64,000 bases of DNA from Pseudotabrizicola sp. Lineage in GTDB: Bacteria; Pseudomonadota; Alphaproteobacteria; Rhodobacterales; Rhodobacteraceae. The notes below the pieces were generated by a model that did no database searches, had not been told where the DNA came from, and saw only the letters and a program-made list of their open reading frames with translations. Numbering within the stretch: position 1 is the first letter of the stretch; every line of letters starts with the position of its first letter. Positions 44,697 to 55,800 of the stretch are shown one piece after another. The stretch spans positions 1 through 64,000 of the forward strand of contig NZ_JAUXOV010000040.1 in assembly GCF_030684215.1 (NCBI RefSeq), given 5' to 3'. Made by a program: the position numbers and the translations under genes.

Positions 44697-45764
44697 TTGC
44701 AATGGTTCCGCCCGCATCCGGTGGTGGAAACCGAAAGCAACGCCCCGCCCGCCGGACCGGGACGGGGTGTTGTCGATCATATTGTGATTCTGGATGGGAC
44801 AATGTCGTCGCTTGTGCCGGGGCAGGAAACCAATGCGGGCCTTAGCTTTCGGCTATTCAGCGAAGCCACGCCGGTTCAGCGGCGGCGGCTTTATTACGAA
44901 CCGGGCCTGCAATGGGAAGGCTGGCGCAACTTTGGCGCGGTCGCGCAGGGCCGCGGCATCAACCGTCAGATTCGCCGGGCCTATGGGTGGCTGGCCAGCC
45001 AGTATCGTCCCGGCGACCGTATCTTTTTGCTGGGCTATTCGCGCGGCGCGTTTGCGGTGCGCTCTCTTGCGGGGGTGATTGATCGCGTGGGCATGCTGCG
45101 CCATGATCACGCTACCGAACGCAATGTCACCCTTGCGTACCGCCATTATATGACCGGGCCGGAAAGCCGGGCGGCGCAGGTGTTTACACAAGAAACCTGC
45201 CACCCCGAAGCACCGATTGAAATGGTCGGGGTCTGGGATACGGTCAAGGCGCTGGGCCTGCGCCTGCCCTTGCTCTGGATGCTGACAGACGGGCGGCATG
45301 CGTTTCACACCCACCACCTTGGCGCGTCCATCCGGCACGGGTTTCATGCGTTGGCGCTGGATGAGACGCGGGCGGTGTTTGATCCGGTGCTCTGGAGCTG
45401 TCCCGAAGGCTGGGAGGGCAACGTCGAACAGGTCTGGTTTGCCGGGGCCCATGCCGATGTGGGCGGACAGGTTGGCAGGCTGGAGTCAGCACGGCCCCTG
45501 GCGAATATCCCGCTGGTCTGGATGCTGGACCGGGCCGAAGCGTGCGGCCTGGCATTGCCAGAGCGTTGGCGCGACCGTTTCCCATGCGACCCTGCGGCAC
45601 CGATGGTGGGCACATGGCGGTCTTGGGGCAAGCTGTTCTTGTTGCGTCGCCGCCGGATCGTGGGCCGGGACCGCAGCGAAAAGCTTCACCCTACGGTGGC
45701 AGATCGCGGGACCGCCATGGGGACGATGACCGCGGGAAAACCACAGGCGCGGGTCTGGCGGTGA
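44697..45764 (+). CDS. DUF2235 alpha/beta-hydrolase-like protein
   Basis: 355 residues. Nucleophile motif LLGYSRGAFAVRSLAG (Ser 115) and PIEMVGVWDTVKALG and WFAGAHADVGG, as in the DUF2235 family that includes phospholipase-type effectors such as Tle1. No secretion genes or immunity gene are near, so a housekeeping lipase-like role is just as likely. The only in-frame start upstream of the domain is a TTG at 44697, 7 bases after the CoxL-like stop; a GTG at residue 9 or so is possible. The start is therefore uncertain. It is probably co-transcribed with the CoxL-like gene. Confidence 0.75.
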   Translation: MQWFRPHPVVETESNAPPAGPGRGVVDHIVILDGTMSSLVPGQETNAGLSFRLFSEATPVQRRRLYYEPGLQWEGWRNFGAVAQGRGINRQIRRAYGWLASQYRPGDRIFLLGYSRGAFAVRSLAGVIDRVGMLRHDHATERNVTLAYRHYMTGPESRAAQVFTQETCHPEAPIEMVGVWDTVKALGLRLPLLWMLTDGRHAFHTHHLGASIRHGFHALALDETRAVFDPVLWSCPEGWEGNVEQVWFAGAHADVGGQVGRLESARPLANIPLVWMLDRAEACGLALPERWRDRFPCDPAAPMVGTWRSWGKLFLLRRRRIVGRDRSEKLHPTVADRGTAMGTMTAGKPQARVWR

Positions 45765-45769
45765 ACGCA

Positions 45770-45800
45770 AAACGGGCCGCCCGATCCGGCGACCCTTTTG
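45770..45800. terminator. Bidirectional terminator between DUF2235 gene and gltA
   Basis: GGGCCGCC at 45774-45781 pairs with GGCGACCC at 45788-45795 (one G-U on the RNA), followed by TTTT on the plus strand and, read from the other side, by GTTTTGC. It lies in the 50-base gap between two convergent genes and can end both transcripts. Confidence 0.75.
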
Positions 45801-45814
45801 ATCTGGTTCAGGTC

Positions 45815-47110
45815 TTAGCGGTGACGCACATCCACATATTTGCGGTGCTTTTCCCCGATATAAAGCTGACGCGGGCGGCCGATCTTCTGGCCTTTGTCGC
45901 CGATCATCTCTTTCCACTGCGAAATCCAGCCAACGGTGCGTGAGATCGCAAAGATTGGCGTGAACATTGAGGTGGGGAAGCCCATCGCCTCAAGAATGAT
46001 ACCTGAGTAGAAATCGACGTTCGGGTACAGCTTTTTCGAGATGAAATATTCATCCGACAGCGCGATGCGCTCCAGTTCTTTGGCGACTTGCAGCAGCGGG
46101 TTGTTTTCCACGCCCAGCAGGCCCAACACCTCGTCTGCGGATTCCTTCATCACCGTCGCGCGGGGATCAAAGTTTTTATAAACGCGGTGGCCAAAGCCCA
46201 TCAGGCGGAAGCCGGAATCCTTGTCCTTGGCCTTGGCCACGAATTCGGGAATTCGCTCAACCGTGCCGATTTCTTTCAGCATTTCAAGGCAGGCCTGGTT
46301 CGCCCCGCCATGTGCAGGCCCCCAAAGACAGGCGATGCCGGCTGCGATACAGGCAAACGGGTTGGCCCCCGAAGATCCCGCCAGACGCACGGTAGAGGTA
46401 GAGGCGTTTTGCTCGTGATCGGCGTGCAGCATCATGATCCGGTCCATTGCCTTGGCAAGGATCGGGTTGACCACATAATCCTCGGCCGGGATAGCGAAGC
46501 ACATGTGCAAGAAGTTGCCCGCGTAATCGAGCGAATTCTTCGGATACACGAACGGCTGACCGACGGAGTATTTGAACGCCATCGCCGCAATCGTCGGCAG
46601 CTTGGCGATCATACGGATCGCCGCAACCTCACGCTGCCAAGGATCATTGATATCGGTGGAGTCGTGGTAGAATGCAGCCATTGCGCCCACCACCCCGACC
46701 ATTGTGGCCATCGGGTGTGCGTCGCGACGGAAGCCACGGAAGAAATAGTGCATCTGTTCATGCACCATCGTATGCCGTGTCACGCGGTTTTCAAAATCGG
46801 CCAGCTGTGCTGCGGTTGGCAGTTCGCCATAAAGCAGCAGATAGCAAACCTCCAGATAATGCGAATGTTCGGCCAATTGTTCGATGGAATAGCCACGATG
46901 CAGCAACTCGCCTTTGTCACCGTCGATATAGGTGATCGCGCTTTCGCAGGCGGCGGTAGAGGTGAAGCCGGGGTCAAAGGTGAACACATCCGCCTCGGCA
47001 TAGAGTTTCCGGATGTCGAGGACATCAGGGCCAAGGGTCGGCGAATGCACTGGCAGGTCGAACGACTTGCCGTCCAGGGTCAATGTCGCGGTCTTTTTTG
47101 TCTCGGCCAT
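45815..47110 (-). CDS. gltA: Citrate synthase (type II)
   Basis: 431 residues, usual for the hexameric bacterial type. Signatures: [15 protein letters not shown] (active-site His), [32 protein letters not shown] (second active His) and [19 protein letters not shown]. Condenses acetyl-CoA with oxaloacetate in the TCA cycle. Start at ATG 47110 ([16 protein letters not shown]). It lies 80 bases downstream of gltX in the same orientation. A terminator is shared with the convergent DUF2235 gene. Confidence 0.97.
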   Translation of the reverse strand: MAETKKTATLTLDGKSFDLPVHSPTLGPDVLDIRKLYAEADVFTFDPGFTSTAACESAITYIDGDKGELLHRGYSIEQLAEHSHYLEVCYLLLYGELPTAAQLADFENRVTRHTMVHEQMHYFFRGFRRDAHPMATMVGVVGAMAAFYHDSTDINDPWQREVAAIRMIAKLPTIAAMAFKYSVGQPFVYPKNSLDYAGNFLHMCFAIPAEDYVVNPILAKAMDRIMMLHADHEQNASTSTVRLAGSSGANPFACIAAGIACLWGPAHGGANQACLEMLKEIGTVERIPEFVAKAKDKDSGFRLMGFGHRVYKNFDPRATVMKESADEVLGLLGVENNPLLQVAKELERIALSDEYFISKKLYPNVDFYSGIILEAMGFPTSMFTPIFAISRTVGWISQWKEMIGDKGQKIGRPRQLYIGEKHRKYVDVRHR

Positions 47111-47190
47111 CTCTCACATCCCTCGTTTTTAGCCCCGCCGGACAGTCCCGGCGGCGGCGCATTTTGGTTGCAGTGGCAGGGCACAGCCGG

Positions 47191-48597
47191 TCAGGCTGCG
47201 GCGTCCTGCAACCGCGCAATCGTTTCGTCAAGACCGATGACCAGCATCATGTCATAGACGCTTGGGGTTGCGCTGCGTCCAGCAAGGGCTGCACGCAAAG
47301 GTGCAGCCAGTTTTCCGAAACCGATGCCATGGGCCGTGGCAACCTCAGTCAGAATGGACTCAAGCTCTTCTTTCGTCCAGCTAGCATTTTGCAGGCGCAG
47401 CGTCAATTCTTTCAGTATACCACGGGATACATCGTCCAGCGCCTTGCCTGCGGCCTCGTCAATATCAATGGGGCGTGATGTCAGTGCAAACTGAGCCTTA
47501 TCAATAAGTTCCGGGAAGGTTTTCGCACGATCCTTGACGCAATACATCGCCCGCAGCAGCAGGTCACGCTGTGCAACGGTCAGCGCGGGGCGGTTGGCAG
47601 CAGCTAGATATGCGTCAATTTCATGCAGCAACGCAGCATCATCTGTGCGTGCGAGATGCCAGCCGCAGGTTGATTCCAGCTTCTTGAAATCCAGCCGTGC
47701 GGGGCTGCGACCGATTCCTTCCAGCCCGAACATCTCTTTGGCCTGATCGGTGGTGAACAGTTCGGCGTCGCCCTGCGCCCAGCCCAGACGGGTCAGGTAA
47801 TTGCGCATGCCTGCCGCCGGATAGCCCTGCGCCTGATAATCGCCGACCGCCGTCGCCCCATGGCGCTTTGACAGTTTTTTGCCATCGGGCCCGTGGATCA
47901 GCGGAATATGCGCCCAAACCGGAATGGCCCAATCCATCGCATCATACACCATCTGCTGGCGGGCGGCATTGTTCAGGTGGTCGTCGCCCCTGATGACATG
48001 GGTAACGCCCATGTCGTGGTCATCGACCACGACAGCCAGCATATAGGTGGGGTTACCATCAGAACGCAGAACTATCATGTCGTCCAGTTGATCGTTGCGA
48101 ACTGTAACGATTCCCTGAACGGTGTCGTTTATTTTTGTCTCGCCCGTGCGCGGGGCCTTCATGCGGATGGCATAGGGTGCATCCGGATGGGTGGCCGGGT
48201 CGGCGTCGCGCCACGGGCTTTGGAACACGGCATAGCTGACGCCCGCCGCTTCTTGCGCCGCGCGAAAGGCGGCGATTTCGTCTTGCGTGGAAAAGCACCT
48301 ATAGGCGGTGCCTCGGTCCAGCATCTCATGCGCGACCTGCGCGTGGCGGTGGCGCTGGTCGAACTGGCTCACGGCCTCGCCATCCCAGTCCAGCCCCAGC
48401 CATGTCAGGCCCTGCAAAATGGCCGCTGTGGCCTCGGGGGTGGAGCGTTCGCGGTCGGTGTCTTCAATGCGCAGCAGGAACTTACCGCCGCGCCCGCGCG
48501 CAAACAGCCAGTTGAACAGCGCCGTTCGCGCGCCGCCGATGTGCAGATATCCGGTGGGCGAAGGGGCAAAGCGGGTGACGATCGGGGGGGATGACAT
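47191..48597 (-). CDS. gltX: Glutamate--tRNA ligase
   Basis: 468 residues. Start [20 protein letters not shown], with the HIGH-type motif [12 protein letters not shown], the GDDHLNN segment and the KMSKS-type [12 protein letters not shown]. The C-terminal anticodon-binding domain is complete. Charges tRNA-Glu; in a genome with gatB the same enzyme often charges tRNA-Gln with glutamate. Divergent from comEC; upstream of gltA. The family has paralogues in alphaproteobacteria, and this one looks like a full-length copy. Confidence 0.96.
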   Translation of the reverse strand: MSSPPIVTRFAPSPTGYLHIGGARTALFNWLFARGRGGKFLLRIEDTDRERSTPEATAAILQGLTWLGLDWDGEAVSQFDQRHRHAQVAHEMLDRGTAYRCFSTQDEIAAFRAAQEAAGVSYAVFQSPWRDADPATHPDAPYAIRMKAPRTGETKINDTVQGIVTVRNDQLDDMIVLRSDGNPTYMLAVVVDDHDMGVTHVIRGDDHLNNAARQQMVYDAMDWAIPVWAHIPLIHGPDGKKLSKRHGATAVGDYQAQGYPAAGMRNYLTRLGWAQGDAELFTTDQAKEMFGLEGIGRSPARLDFKKLESTCGWHLARTDDAALLHEIDAYLAAANRPALTVAQRDLLLRAMYCVKDRAKTFPELIDKAQFALTSRPIDIDEAAGKALDDVSRGILKELTLRLQNASWTKEELESILTEVATAHGIGFGKLAAPLRAALAGRSATPSVYDMMLVIGLDETIARLQDAAA

Positions 48598-48674
48598 GGT
48601 GGAATTAACCTTTCGGAAACCATCTTGGCGGTAGGCTTGGCCCGGTTCTAGGCGGTGAAAGGGCAGGAAACAAG

Positions 48675-50783
48675 GTGGCGGTCCTGACAGGCTTGCTTAT
48701 GCGGCCGCTCAACGCGCTGGCACAGGCGCGGGGCACGCTGTTCCCTTGGGTGCCGCTGCTGATCGGTGTGGGGATTGGCGGCTGGTTTTCACTGTCATGG
48801 GAGCCGGGGTGGCCGGTCTACGCCTTGGCGGCCGCAGTCGTGGCCTTGTGTCTGGCGCTGCGCCTTTGGGGGCCAGAGGCGGGGCATCCCTTTGTGCTGG
48901 CAGTGGCCTGTGTGGCCTTGGGCGTGCTGGCTTGTGGGTTGCGGGTGCAGATGGTTCAGGCCCCGATGCTGGATTTTCGCTACTACGGCCCTGTGACGGG
49001 CGGTGTGATCAAGATAGACCGCAGCCAGACCGACGCCCTGCGCATCACGCTGGACCGTCTGCAACTGGACCGGGTGCGCCCCAGCCGCATGCCCGAACGG
49101 GTGCGGATTTCCTTGCGCGGCAAGGTGCCCGGCCATGCGCCCTTTCCGGGTGAGGTGGTGATGGTCACGGCCACACTGCAAGCCCCCGATGGCCCGATCG
49201 AGCCGGGAAGTTTCGACTTTCGCCGGATGGCGTTTTTCGACCGGCTTGGCGCGGTTGGCTATACTACGGCACCGGTGGTGCTATGGGAGCCTGCACCAGA
49301 AGGCGGGAGCGTGGCGAAACTGCGCCGTGATCTGGCACTGGCCTTGATGCGTGAGGTGCCGGGCGATGCAGGCGGCTTTATCGCCGGGATCATGACCGGG
49401 GATCGCTCGGGGCTGAGCAGGCCCGCGGTGCAGGCGTTGCGCGATACCAATATGGCGCATCTGCTGGCGATTTCGGGCATGCATATGGCATTTCTGACAG
49501 GATTTGTCTTTGCCGGACTGCGCATGGCGATTGCCGCCGTGCCGCCCCTAGCGCTGCGGGTGAACGGCAAGAAGCTGGCCGCACTCGTGTCTTTGGCGGT
49601 GGCCGCGTTCTATCTTGCCCTGTCAGGGGCCAATGTGGCAACCGAGCGGGCGTTTATCATGGTGTCGGTGATGCTGGGCGCGGTGCTTTTGGATCGCAAG
49701 GCGCTGACACTGCGGTCGGTCGCCATTGCCGGCGTGATTCTGCTGTTGTGGCAGCCAGAGACGATGCAGGAACCGGGGTTCCAGATGTCATTTGCTGCGA
49801 CGGTGGCCCTGATTGCAGGCTTTCGCGCAGTGGATCGGCGGGTGGTGGCGGGGCATCTGCCAACTTGGGCGATGCCGGTGTTTACACTCGTGCTGTCAAG
49901 CGTCATCGGTGGCTTTGCCACGGCGCCCTATGCGGCGGCGCATTTCAATCGCTTTGCCGATTACGGTCTGATTGCCAATCTGCTGGCCGTGCCAGTCATG
50001 GGGTCAGTGGTGATGCCAGCCGGGGCGGTTGCGGGGTTGCTTGCGCCCTTTGGGTTGGCAGGTCTGCCGCTGTGGGTGATGGAGCAGGGGGCGGCGTGGA
50101 TCATCTGGGTCGCGCATTGGGTCGCGGGGTGGAACGGAGCGGTGACGGCTATTCCTGCGCCGGGGCCGTGGGTCTTGCCGCTGGTCACGCTTGCGGGGGC
50201 ATTTGTGGTGTTGCTGCGTGGGGCGTGGCGCGGATTGTTTGTTGCGCCTGCCGTAGCGGCGCTGGTGCTGTGGGTCGGGGCAGAGCGGCCATTGGTGCTG
50301 ATCTCGGCCGATGGCGGGCTGGTGGGCGTGATAGGGGCCGATGGCCGGGCGCTGTCCGCGCCCAGCGGCGCAGGCTTTGCTGCACAGAACTGGCTGGAGA
50401 ATGATGGCGATATGGTCAGCCAAGAGCAGGCCGCTGCGCGCGCCGGGATGCAGGGGCCGGTGGGCGCAAGACGGTTTGACGTGGTCGGGCTGACAGGCAT
50501 GGCGCTGAAAGGCAAAGGCGCGTTGGAACTGGTAGAAGGCGCCTGCGCCGGGGCTGATTTCGTTGTGGTCTCGGTGCCCGTGCCCGATGTGCCTGAAGGC
50601 TGCCTGCTGCTGGGCCCGGAGCGCTTGCGCAACACCGGCACGCTGGCACTGTATCCGGTGCCGGGCGGCCTGCGGCCAGAGCCTAGTTTCGGCGCGCGCC
50701 GGGTCTGGTCATCACCGCGCAGACCCGAAGGGCTGGCTGCGGTGATTGGCCCAAAGGCCAGCCGCGTCGCGTCCGGTCAGTAG
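48675..50783 (+). CDS. comEC: ComEC/Rec2-family membrane protein
   Basis: 702 residues. Multi-membrane protein with the DUF4131 N-terminal region (about 30-190), the central competence domain with the motif [34 protein letters not shown] (236-270) and further helices to about 540. The C-terminal 150 residues are soluble but show no HxHxDH metallo-beta-lactamase motif, a form common in this family in Rhodobacteraceae. The family transports single-stranded DNA into the cell during natural transformation; whether that occurs here is unknown. Starts at a GTG (48675). Its end overlaps lexA by seven bases. Confidence 0.9.
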   Translation: MAVLTGLLMRPLNALAQARGTLFPWVPLLIGVGIGGWFSLSWEPGWPVYALAAAVVALCLALRLWGPEAGHPFVLAVACVALGVLACGLRVQMVQAPMLDFRYYGPVTGGVIKIDRSQTDALRITLDRLQLDRVRPSRMPERVRISLRGKVPGHAPFPGEVVMVTATLQAPDGPIEPGSFDFRRMAFFDRLGAVGYTTAPVVLWEPAPEGGSVAKLRRDLALALMREVPGDAGGFIAGIMTGDRSGLSRPAVQALRDTNMAHLLAISGMHMAFLTGFVFAGLRMAIAAVPPLALRVNGKKLAALVSLAVAAFYLALSGANVATERAFIMVSVMLGAVLLDRKALTLRSVAIAGVILLLWQPETMQEPGFQMSFAATVALIAGFRAVDRRVVAGHLPTWAMPVFTLVLSSVIGGFATAPYAAAHFNRFADYGLIANLLAVPVMGSVVMPAGAVAGLLAPFGLAGLPLWVMEQGAAWIIWVAHWVAGWNGAVTAIPAPGPWVLPLVTLAGAFVVLLRGAWRGLFVAPAVAALVLWVGAERPLVLISADGGLVGVIGADGRALSAPSGAGFAAQNWLENDGDMVSQEQAAARAGMQGPVGARRFDVVGLTGMALKGKGALELVEGACAGADFVVVSVPVPDVPEGCLLLGPERLRNTGTLALYPVPGGLRPEPSFGARRVWSSPRRPEGLAAVIGPKASRVASGQ

Positions 50784-51466
50784 CTGCGGATAAGCCCGAC
50801 AAGCCGGCCCTGCACCTTGACCTGATGATCGGGCAGCACGCGGGTTTCATAGGCGGGGTTTGCCGCCTCAAGCGCGATCATGCTGCCTTTGCGCCGGAAC
50901 CGCTTGAGTGTGGCTTCGGCATCATCGACAAGCGCCACCACGATATCGCCATTCTCGGCCGTATTCTGTTCGCGGATCACCACGATATCACCGTCGTTGA
51001 TCCCGGCCTCGATCATCGAGTCGCCTTTGACCTCCAGCGCGTAGTGGCTGCCCCGGCCCGACAGCATCGATCCCGGCACGGCGATGTGATGCGAGATTTC
51101 GGAAATCGCCTCGATCGGGACACCGGCGGCGATGCGGCCCATCACGGGCAGTTCCATCGCATGCACAGCCTCAACCACCATGGCGCCGCGCGGGGCGGGT
51201 GCAGGTTTATCACCCTCGATCACGCGGGGGGTAAAGCCGGGCTTTTCCATCGCGTCGGGCAGTTTGATGATTTCCAACGCGCGGGCGCGATGAGCCAGAC
51301 GGCGGATAAAGCCCCGTTCCTCCAGCGCGGTGATCAGCCGGTGGATACCGGATTTGGACCGCAGGTCCAGTGCGTCCTTCATCTCGTCGAAGGACGGCGG
51401 CACGCCGTCAACGTCCATCCGCGTCTTGATGAAATCCAGAAGTTCCAGCTGTTTGCGCGTAAGCAT
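50777..51466 (-). CDS. lexA: SOS repressor LexA
   Basis: 229 residues. The N-terminal winged helix ([29 protein letters not shown]) is followed by the Ala-Gly cleavage site in [12 protein letters not shown] and the peptidase with Ser in [14 protein letters not shown] and Lys in [10 protein letters not shown]. Represses DNA-damage genes until activated RecA causes self-cleavage. The promoter has a GTTC-N7-GTTC box, so it autoregulates. Convergent with comEC and following moeA in the trp-moa cluster. Confidence 0.97.
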   Translation of the reverse strand: MLTRKQLELLDFIKTRMDVDGVPPSFDEMKDALDLRSKSGIHRLITALEERGFIRRLAHRARALEIIKLPDAMEKPGFTPRVIEGDKPAPAPRGAMVVEAVHAMELPVMGRIAAGVPIEAISEISHHIAVPGSMLSGRGSHYALEVKGDSMIEAGINDGDIVVIREQNTAENGDIVVALVDDAEATLKRFRRKGSMIALEAANPAYETRVLPDHQVKVQGRLVGLIRSY

Positions 51467-51498
51467 GACCCACCCTGATCTGCATTCGTTAACGCTAT

Positions 51499-51513
51499 GT
51501 TCTGCCCGTGTTC
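51499..51513. promoter_or_regulatory. LexA box (alphaproteobacterial GTTC-N7-GTTC)
   Basis: GTTC at 51499-51502, seven bases, and GTTC at 51510-51513, exactly the direct-repeat form known for alphaproteobacterial LexA. It lies 33-47 bases upstream of the lexA start. A TTGACA (minus strand, 51528-51523) sits just upstream of the box and would be its -35 element, so bound LexA would block the promoter. Confidence 0.85.
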
Positions 51514-51546
51514 CCGGTTTGTGTCAAGCGCAATCCCTTTGGGTTG

Positions 51547-52731
51547 TCAGATTGGCAGATAGGTCACGGGTGCGCCTGTGCTGCGCGGGCTATCGCCTGC
51601 GGGGCGGATCAGCAGGGCATCGGCGGAGGACAGAATCGACAAGAGCGAACTGTCTTGTCGGTCAAAGGGCGTTATCCGGGGCAGGCCACCCGTTTGGGTC
51701 AACCGCGCCCGCATGTAATGGGCGCGCGGGCCGGTCGGGCCGACATCTTCTGCCAGCACGGCGGGTTGGGGCCTTGGGGCGTGGAAATCGGCAGGCAGGC
51801 CAAGCAGCGCGCGGATCATCGGCAGCAAGAACAGATGCGCGCAGACAACCGACGATACCGGGTTGCCGGGCAGGCCCAGCAGGGCCGCCCCGCCCAGACG
51901 TCCCGCCATCAGCGGCTTGCCGGGGCGCATCGCGATTTTCCAGAACGCCCGCTGCATCCCCAGCGACTCTGCGACCTGCGCCACAAGGTCATGTTCGCCC
52001 ACCGACGCGCCGCCTGTGGTGACAATCACATCGGCGCCTTCGGCCAGTCCCAGCACAAAGCTCAGCGCCTCAACGGTGTCGCGCGCGATGGGCAACAGCC
52101 GCACCTCGGCCCCGGCCTCTTCGGCCAAGGCTTTGAGGGTAAAGGAGTTTGACGCGATGATCTGATCGGGGCCGGGGGTTTCGCCGGGCATCACCAGCTC
52201 ATCCCCGGTGGCGATGATGGCGACCACGGGGCGGCGGGTGACGGGCGCCAGCGCCACATTCATCGACGCCAGAAGTGCCAGATCATTGGGGCGCAACAGG
52301 CGCGCTGGCAGAGTATCGCCTGCGCGGAAATCCTGTCCGGCGGGTCGGATGTGGGTGCCAGCATCAGCGCCCGGTTTCACGGTAATGGTGTCGCCGTCAC
52401 GGATCACATCCTCTTGGATAATCACCCGCGTGGCCCCGTCGGGCAAAGGCGCGCCAGTAAAAATCCGCGCCGCCTGCAAGGGGCCAAGCGTGCCGTGCCA
52501 AGCATGGCCCGCGCCCGCCTCACCCACCACGGTAAAGCGATCATCGGCGGTGGGGTCACCCTGCACCGCGTAGCCATCCATCGCAGAGGCGGCAAAAGGC
52601 GGCTGATCACGGCTGGCGGTCGCTGGCCCCGGCATGTAGCGGCCTGCCGCAAGGGCCAGAGGCACGTGTTCAACAGGCAATGGGCCGACAAGCGCAAGGC
52701 ACTGCACCAGCGCGTCTTCGACCGAGATCAT
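51547..52731 (-). CDS. moeA: Molybdopterin molybdenumtransferase MoeA
   Basis: 394 residues. Domains: beta-rich N-terminal (from [20 protein letters not shown]), the MPT-binding domain with [12 protein letters not shown] and [12 protein letters not shown], and the C-terminal barrel. Inserts molybdate into adenylylated molybdopterin. Overlaps moaC by ATGA. The Mo cofactor made here is what the orphan form-II CoxL-like enzyme at 42-45 kb would need. Followed by lexA after an 80-base gap with its own promoter. Confidence 0.95.
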   Translation of the reverse strand: MISVEDALVQCLALVGPLPVEHVPLALAAGRYMPGPATASRDQPPFAASAMDGYAVQGDPTADDRFTVVGEAGAGHAWHGTLGPLQAARIFTGAPLPDGATRVIIQEDVIRDGDTITVKPGADAGTHIRPAGQDFRAGDTLPARLLRPNDLALLASMNVALAPVTRRPVVAIIATGDELVMPGETPGPDQIIASNSFTLKALAEEAGAEVRLLPIARDTVEALSFVLGLAEGADVIVTTGGASVGEHDLVAQVAESLGMQRAFWKIAMRPGKPLMAGRLGGAALLGLPGNPVSSVVCAHLFLLPMIRALLGLPADFHAPRPQPAVLAEDVGPTGPRAHYMRARLTQTGGLPRITPFDRQDSSLLSILSSADALLIRPAGDSPRSTGAPVTYLPI

Positions 52732-53225
52732 GGCTGATCCTCGGGCGCGGTATAGCGGCCCGATTTGCCGCCCTCTTTCAGAACCAGCCGTATCCCCTCG
52801 ATCCGCATGGATTTTTCAACCGCCTTGACCATGTCATAGATCGTCAGGCAGGCAACGGAAACGGCTGTCAGCGCCTCCATCTCTACCCCGGTCTGGCCAC
52901 CGGTTTTCACCGTGGCCTCGACCACCACACCCGGCAGGGCGGGGTCTGGCGTGAGGGTAAGTGCCACCTTGGTGATCGGCAAGGGATGGCATAGCGGGAT
53001 CAGATCGGCAGTTTTTTTCGCCCCCATAATGCCCGCCAGTCGGGCCACACCCAGCACATCGCCCTTTTTCGCCTGACCAGAGGTGATCAGCGCCAGCGTT
53101 TGGGCCGTCATCACCACAGACCCGCGCGCAACGGCCACACGAGCGGTTACCGGCTTGTCCGAGACATCGACCATATGTGCCGCGCCGTCGGCGTCAAAAT
53201 GTGTCAGGCCAGCAGGGTCGGTCAT
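52728..53225 (-). CDS. moaC: Cyclic pyranopterin monophosphate synthase MoaC
   Basis: 165 residues, normal length. Clear signature: [30 protein letters not shown], and [24 protein letters not shown]. Forms cyclic pyranopterin in molybdenum-cofactor synthesis with MoaA, which is not here. Overlaps trpC upstream and moeA downstream by ATGA each, which is the conserved trp-moa arrangement of this group. Confidence 0.97.
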   Translation of the reverse strand: MTDPAGLTHFDADGAAHMVDVSDKPVTARVAVARGSVVMTAQTLALITSGQAKKGDVLGVARLAGIMGAKKTADLIPLCHPLPITKVALTLTPDPALPGVVVEATVKTGGQTGVEMEALTAVSVACLTIYDMVKAVEKSMRIEGIRLVLKEGGKSGRYTAPEDQP

Positions 53226-54034
53226 ATGCCGCCCTGCGCGGTCAAAGGTTGCGACAGGATGGCGCGGGTGGCGGCGGTCACATCATCCTGCCGCATCAGG
53301 GATTCCCCGATCAGGAAGCAGCGCGCGCCGTATTGGGCAAGGTCAGCCAGATCGGCGGGGGTATAAAGCCCGGATTCCGATACGATCAGCCGGTCTTCGG
53401 GCACGCGCCGAGCCAGATCGCGGGTGGTGTCCAGCGTCACCTCAAACGTGTGCAGGCTGCGGTTGTTGATGCCCAGTAGCGGCGATTTCAGCAGCGTTGC
53501 ACGTTCCAGTTCGGCCCTGTCATGCACCTCGATCAGCACATCCATGCCCCATTCGGTCGCCGCCGCTTCCAGCTCGGCGGCCTGTTCATCGGACAGGCTG
53601 GCCATGATCAAGAGGATGCAATCGGCATGCAGCGCGCGGGATTCTGCGATCTGATAGGTGTCATACATGAAATCCTTGCGCAGGCAGGGCAGGCTGGTGG
53701 CCTGTGACGCCTGAATCAAAAAGTCATCTGCGCCCTGAAAAGACGGCGTGTCGGTCAGCACTGAAAGACAGGTTGCCCCCCCGTCTTCATAGGCTTTTGC
53801 CAAAGCTGGCGGGTCGAAATCGGCGCGGATCAGTCCTTTGGACGGGCTGGCTTTTTTTATCTCGGCAATCAGCCCGTATCCGGTGCTTGCGGCTGCTGAC
53901 AGCGCGCGCGCAAAGCCGCGGGGGGCAGGGGCGGCACGGGCGGCTTCTTCAACATCGGCTAGCGGGCGGGCAGCCTTGCGGGTGGCAACCTCCTCCAGCT
54001 TATAGGTTTTGATGCGGTCGAGGATCGTGCTCAT
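53222..54034 (-). CDS. trpC: Indole-3-glycerol phosphate synthase
   Basis: 270 residues, a TIM barrel. Catalytic segments: [50 protein letters not shown] and [14 protein letters not shown]. Converts CdRP into indole-3-glycerol phosphate in tryptophan synthesis. Follows trpD by 26 bases. Length and motifs are normal. Confidence 0.97.
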   Translation of the reverse strand: MSTILDRIKTYKLEEVATRKAARPLADVEEAARAAPAPRGFARALSAAASTGYGLIAEIKKASPSKGLIRADFDPPALAKAYEDGGATCLSVLTDTPSFQGADDFLIQASQATSLPCLRKDFMYDTYQIAESRALHADCILLIMASLSDEQAAELEAAATEWGMDVLIEVHDRAELERATLLKSPLLGINNRSLHTFEVTLDTTRDLARRVPEDRLIVSESGLYTPADLADLAQYGARCFLIGESLMRQDDVTAATRAILSQPLTAQGGI

Positions 54035-54060
54035 GGTGGTATTCCTTGCCTTTTGGGCGG

Positions 54061-55074
54061 TCAGGCGTTGGTCAGGCGGGCAAGGGTGGTGATCTTGCCC
54101 TTGGCCGCGCCGGAATCAATCGAGTGTCGGGCCATCTCGACCCCTTCGGTCAGGCTGGTGGCTTTGTCTGCCACCACAAGCGCTGCCGCCGCATTCAGCA
54201 GCACCGCATCGCGGTAGGCCCCCGGCGCGCCATCCAGCAGCGCGCGCAGGGCGTGGGCATTCTCCGCCGGGGTGCCGCCCATGATCTTCTCAAACGGGTG
54301 ATAGGGCAGGCCCGCGTCTTCCGGGTGCAGCGTGAATTCACGGATATGGCCGTGTTCAACCGCTGCCACCTGCGTCGGCGCAGCGATCGAGATTTCATCG
54401 GTGCCGTCGCCGCCATGCACCAGCCATGCCTTGATGCTGCCAAGCGCCAGCAGGGTTTCGGCCATTGGGCGGATCAGGCCGGCGGAAAACGCGCCCGTGA
54501 GTTGGCGTTTCACGCCAGCAGGATTGGTCAGGGGGCCAAGGATGTTGAAGATCGTCCGGGTGCCAAGTTCCTGCCGGACCGGCATCACATGGCGGATCGC
54601 GGGGTGGTGCATGGGGGCCATCATAAAGCCTATGCCCGCCTCGGCCAGACATTTTTCGACCAGCGCCGGGCCGACCATCACGTTCAGGCCCATTTCGGTC
54701 AGCGCATCAGCTGCGCCAGATTTGGACGACAGGTTGCGGTTGCCATGCTTGGCCACCACCACGCCCGCGCCTGCCACCACAAAGGCCGTCGCGGTCGAGA
54801 TGTTCAGCGTGCCCTTGCCGTCACCGCCGGTGCCCACGATGTCCATCGCCCCTTCGGGCGCGCGCACTGCGTTGCACTTGGCGCGCATCACGCTTGCCGC
54901 TGCGGCGTATTCATCCACCGTCTCGCCCCGTGTGCGCAGAGCCATCAGGAAACCGCCCATTTGCGCAGGGGTTCCCTGGCCTTCAAACAGCGCGGTGAAG
55001 GCGGCTTCGGCCTCGGCCCGCGTCAGGGGGCGTTCGGCGGCAAGGCCGATCAGCGGGCGTAGAATGTCGCTCAT
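54061..55074 (-). CDS. trpD: Anthranilate phosphoribosyltransferase
   Basis: 337 residues. Phosphoribosyl-pyrophosphate site in [21 protein letters not shown] and the [23 protein letters not shown] segment are typical. Adds phosphoribose to anthranilate. Overlaps trpG by ATGA. Length normal; no anomalies. Confidence 0.97.
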   Translation of the reverse strand: MSDILRPLIGLAAERPLTRAEAEAAFTALFEGQGTPAQMGGFLMALRTRGETVDEYAAAASVMRAKCNAVRAPEGAMDIVGTGGDGKGTLNISTATAFVVAGAGVVVAKHGNRNLSSKSGAADALTEMGLNVMVGPALVEKCLAEAGIGFMMAPMHHPAIRHVMPVRQELGTRTIFNILGPLTNPAGVKRQLTGAFSAGLIRPMAETLLALGSIKAWLVHGGDGTDEISIAAPTQVAAVEHGHIREFTLHPEDAGLPYHPFEKIMGGTPAENAHALRALLDGAPGAYRDAVLLNAAAALVVADKATSLTEGVEMARHSIDSGAAKGKITTLARLTNA

Positions 55075-55658
55075 GCGGTCACCTTTACACCGGCTTCATC
55101 CAGAAAATTGCGCAACAACTGGTGGCCATGTTCTGACGCAATGGATTCGGGGTGAAACTGCACGCCCTCAATCAAATGGGTCTTGTGGCGCAGGCCCATG
55201 ATGGTGCCATCCTCCAGCCATGCGGTGACTTCAAGGCAATCGGGCAGGGTTTCGCGCTCTACGATAAGCGAGTGATACCGAGTCGCCTGAAAGGGCGACG
55301 GCAGGCCGCGAAACACGCCTTTGCCGGCGTGGTGCATCGCGCCCATCTTGCCATGCACGATCTCATGGCAGCGGATCACACGGCCGCCAAAGGCTTCACC
55401 AATTGTCTGATGACCAAGGCACACGCCCAAAAGCGGGATTTTAGCCTCAAAAGCTGCGGTGGTCAGGGGCAGGCAAATCCCCGCCTGCGCCGGATCACAA
55501 GGGCCGGGCGACAGGATAATTGCCTGTGGCGCCATGGCCAGCACATCCTGCACATTCAGCGCATCATTGCGTTTTACAACGACATCGGCCCCCAGCTCGC
55601 CAAAATAATGAACGAGATTGTAGGTAAAGCTGTCATAGTTGTCGATCAGAAGCAGCAT
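55071..55658 (-). CDS. trpG: Anthranilate synthase glutamine amidotransferase component
   Basis: 195 residues. Starts [19 protein letters not shown]; the nucleophile Cys is in [17 protein letters not shown] and the His/Glu pair in [14 protein letters not shown]. Supplies ammonia to TrpE; trpE is not in the window and is probably further away, as in relatives. First gene of the operon trpG-trpD-trpC-moaC-moeA. It is not fused to TrpD. The upstream 55659-55800 region, shared with the divergent deacetylase gene, must hold its promoter. Confidence 0.95.
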   Translation of the reverse strand: MLLLIDNYDSFTYNLVHYFGELGADVVVKRNDALNVQDVLAMAPQAIILSPGPCDPAQAGICLPLTTAAFEAKIPLLGVCLGHQTIGEAFGGRVIRCHEIVHGKMGAMHHAGKGVFRGLPSPFQATRYHSLIVERETLPDCLEVTAWLEDGTIMGLRHKTHLIEGVQFHPESIASEHGHQLLRNFLDEAGVKVTA

Positions 55659-55800
55659 CTTGCGAGGGCCTGTCGTATAGGGGATGAAGCCCGGAGCGGG
55701 TCGGGCTATAGATGGTCAGACCGGGGCAGGGGCGTCAAGACCGCTTGATCGTCCGGCCCGGATGGGCACAATGTCCGGCAACGAAAAAAGGGGCAAGGCA

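Noticed and set aside
44697-45764. DUF2235 protein as a type VI secretion lipase effector
   Set aside because: No VgrG, PAAR, Hcp or immunity gene is nearby, so the effector label has no support here.
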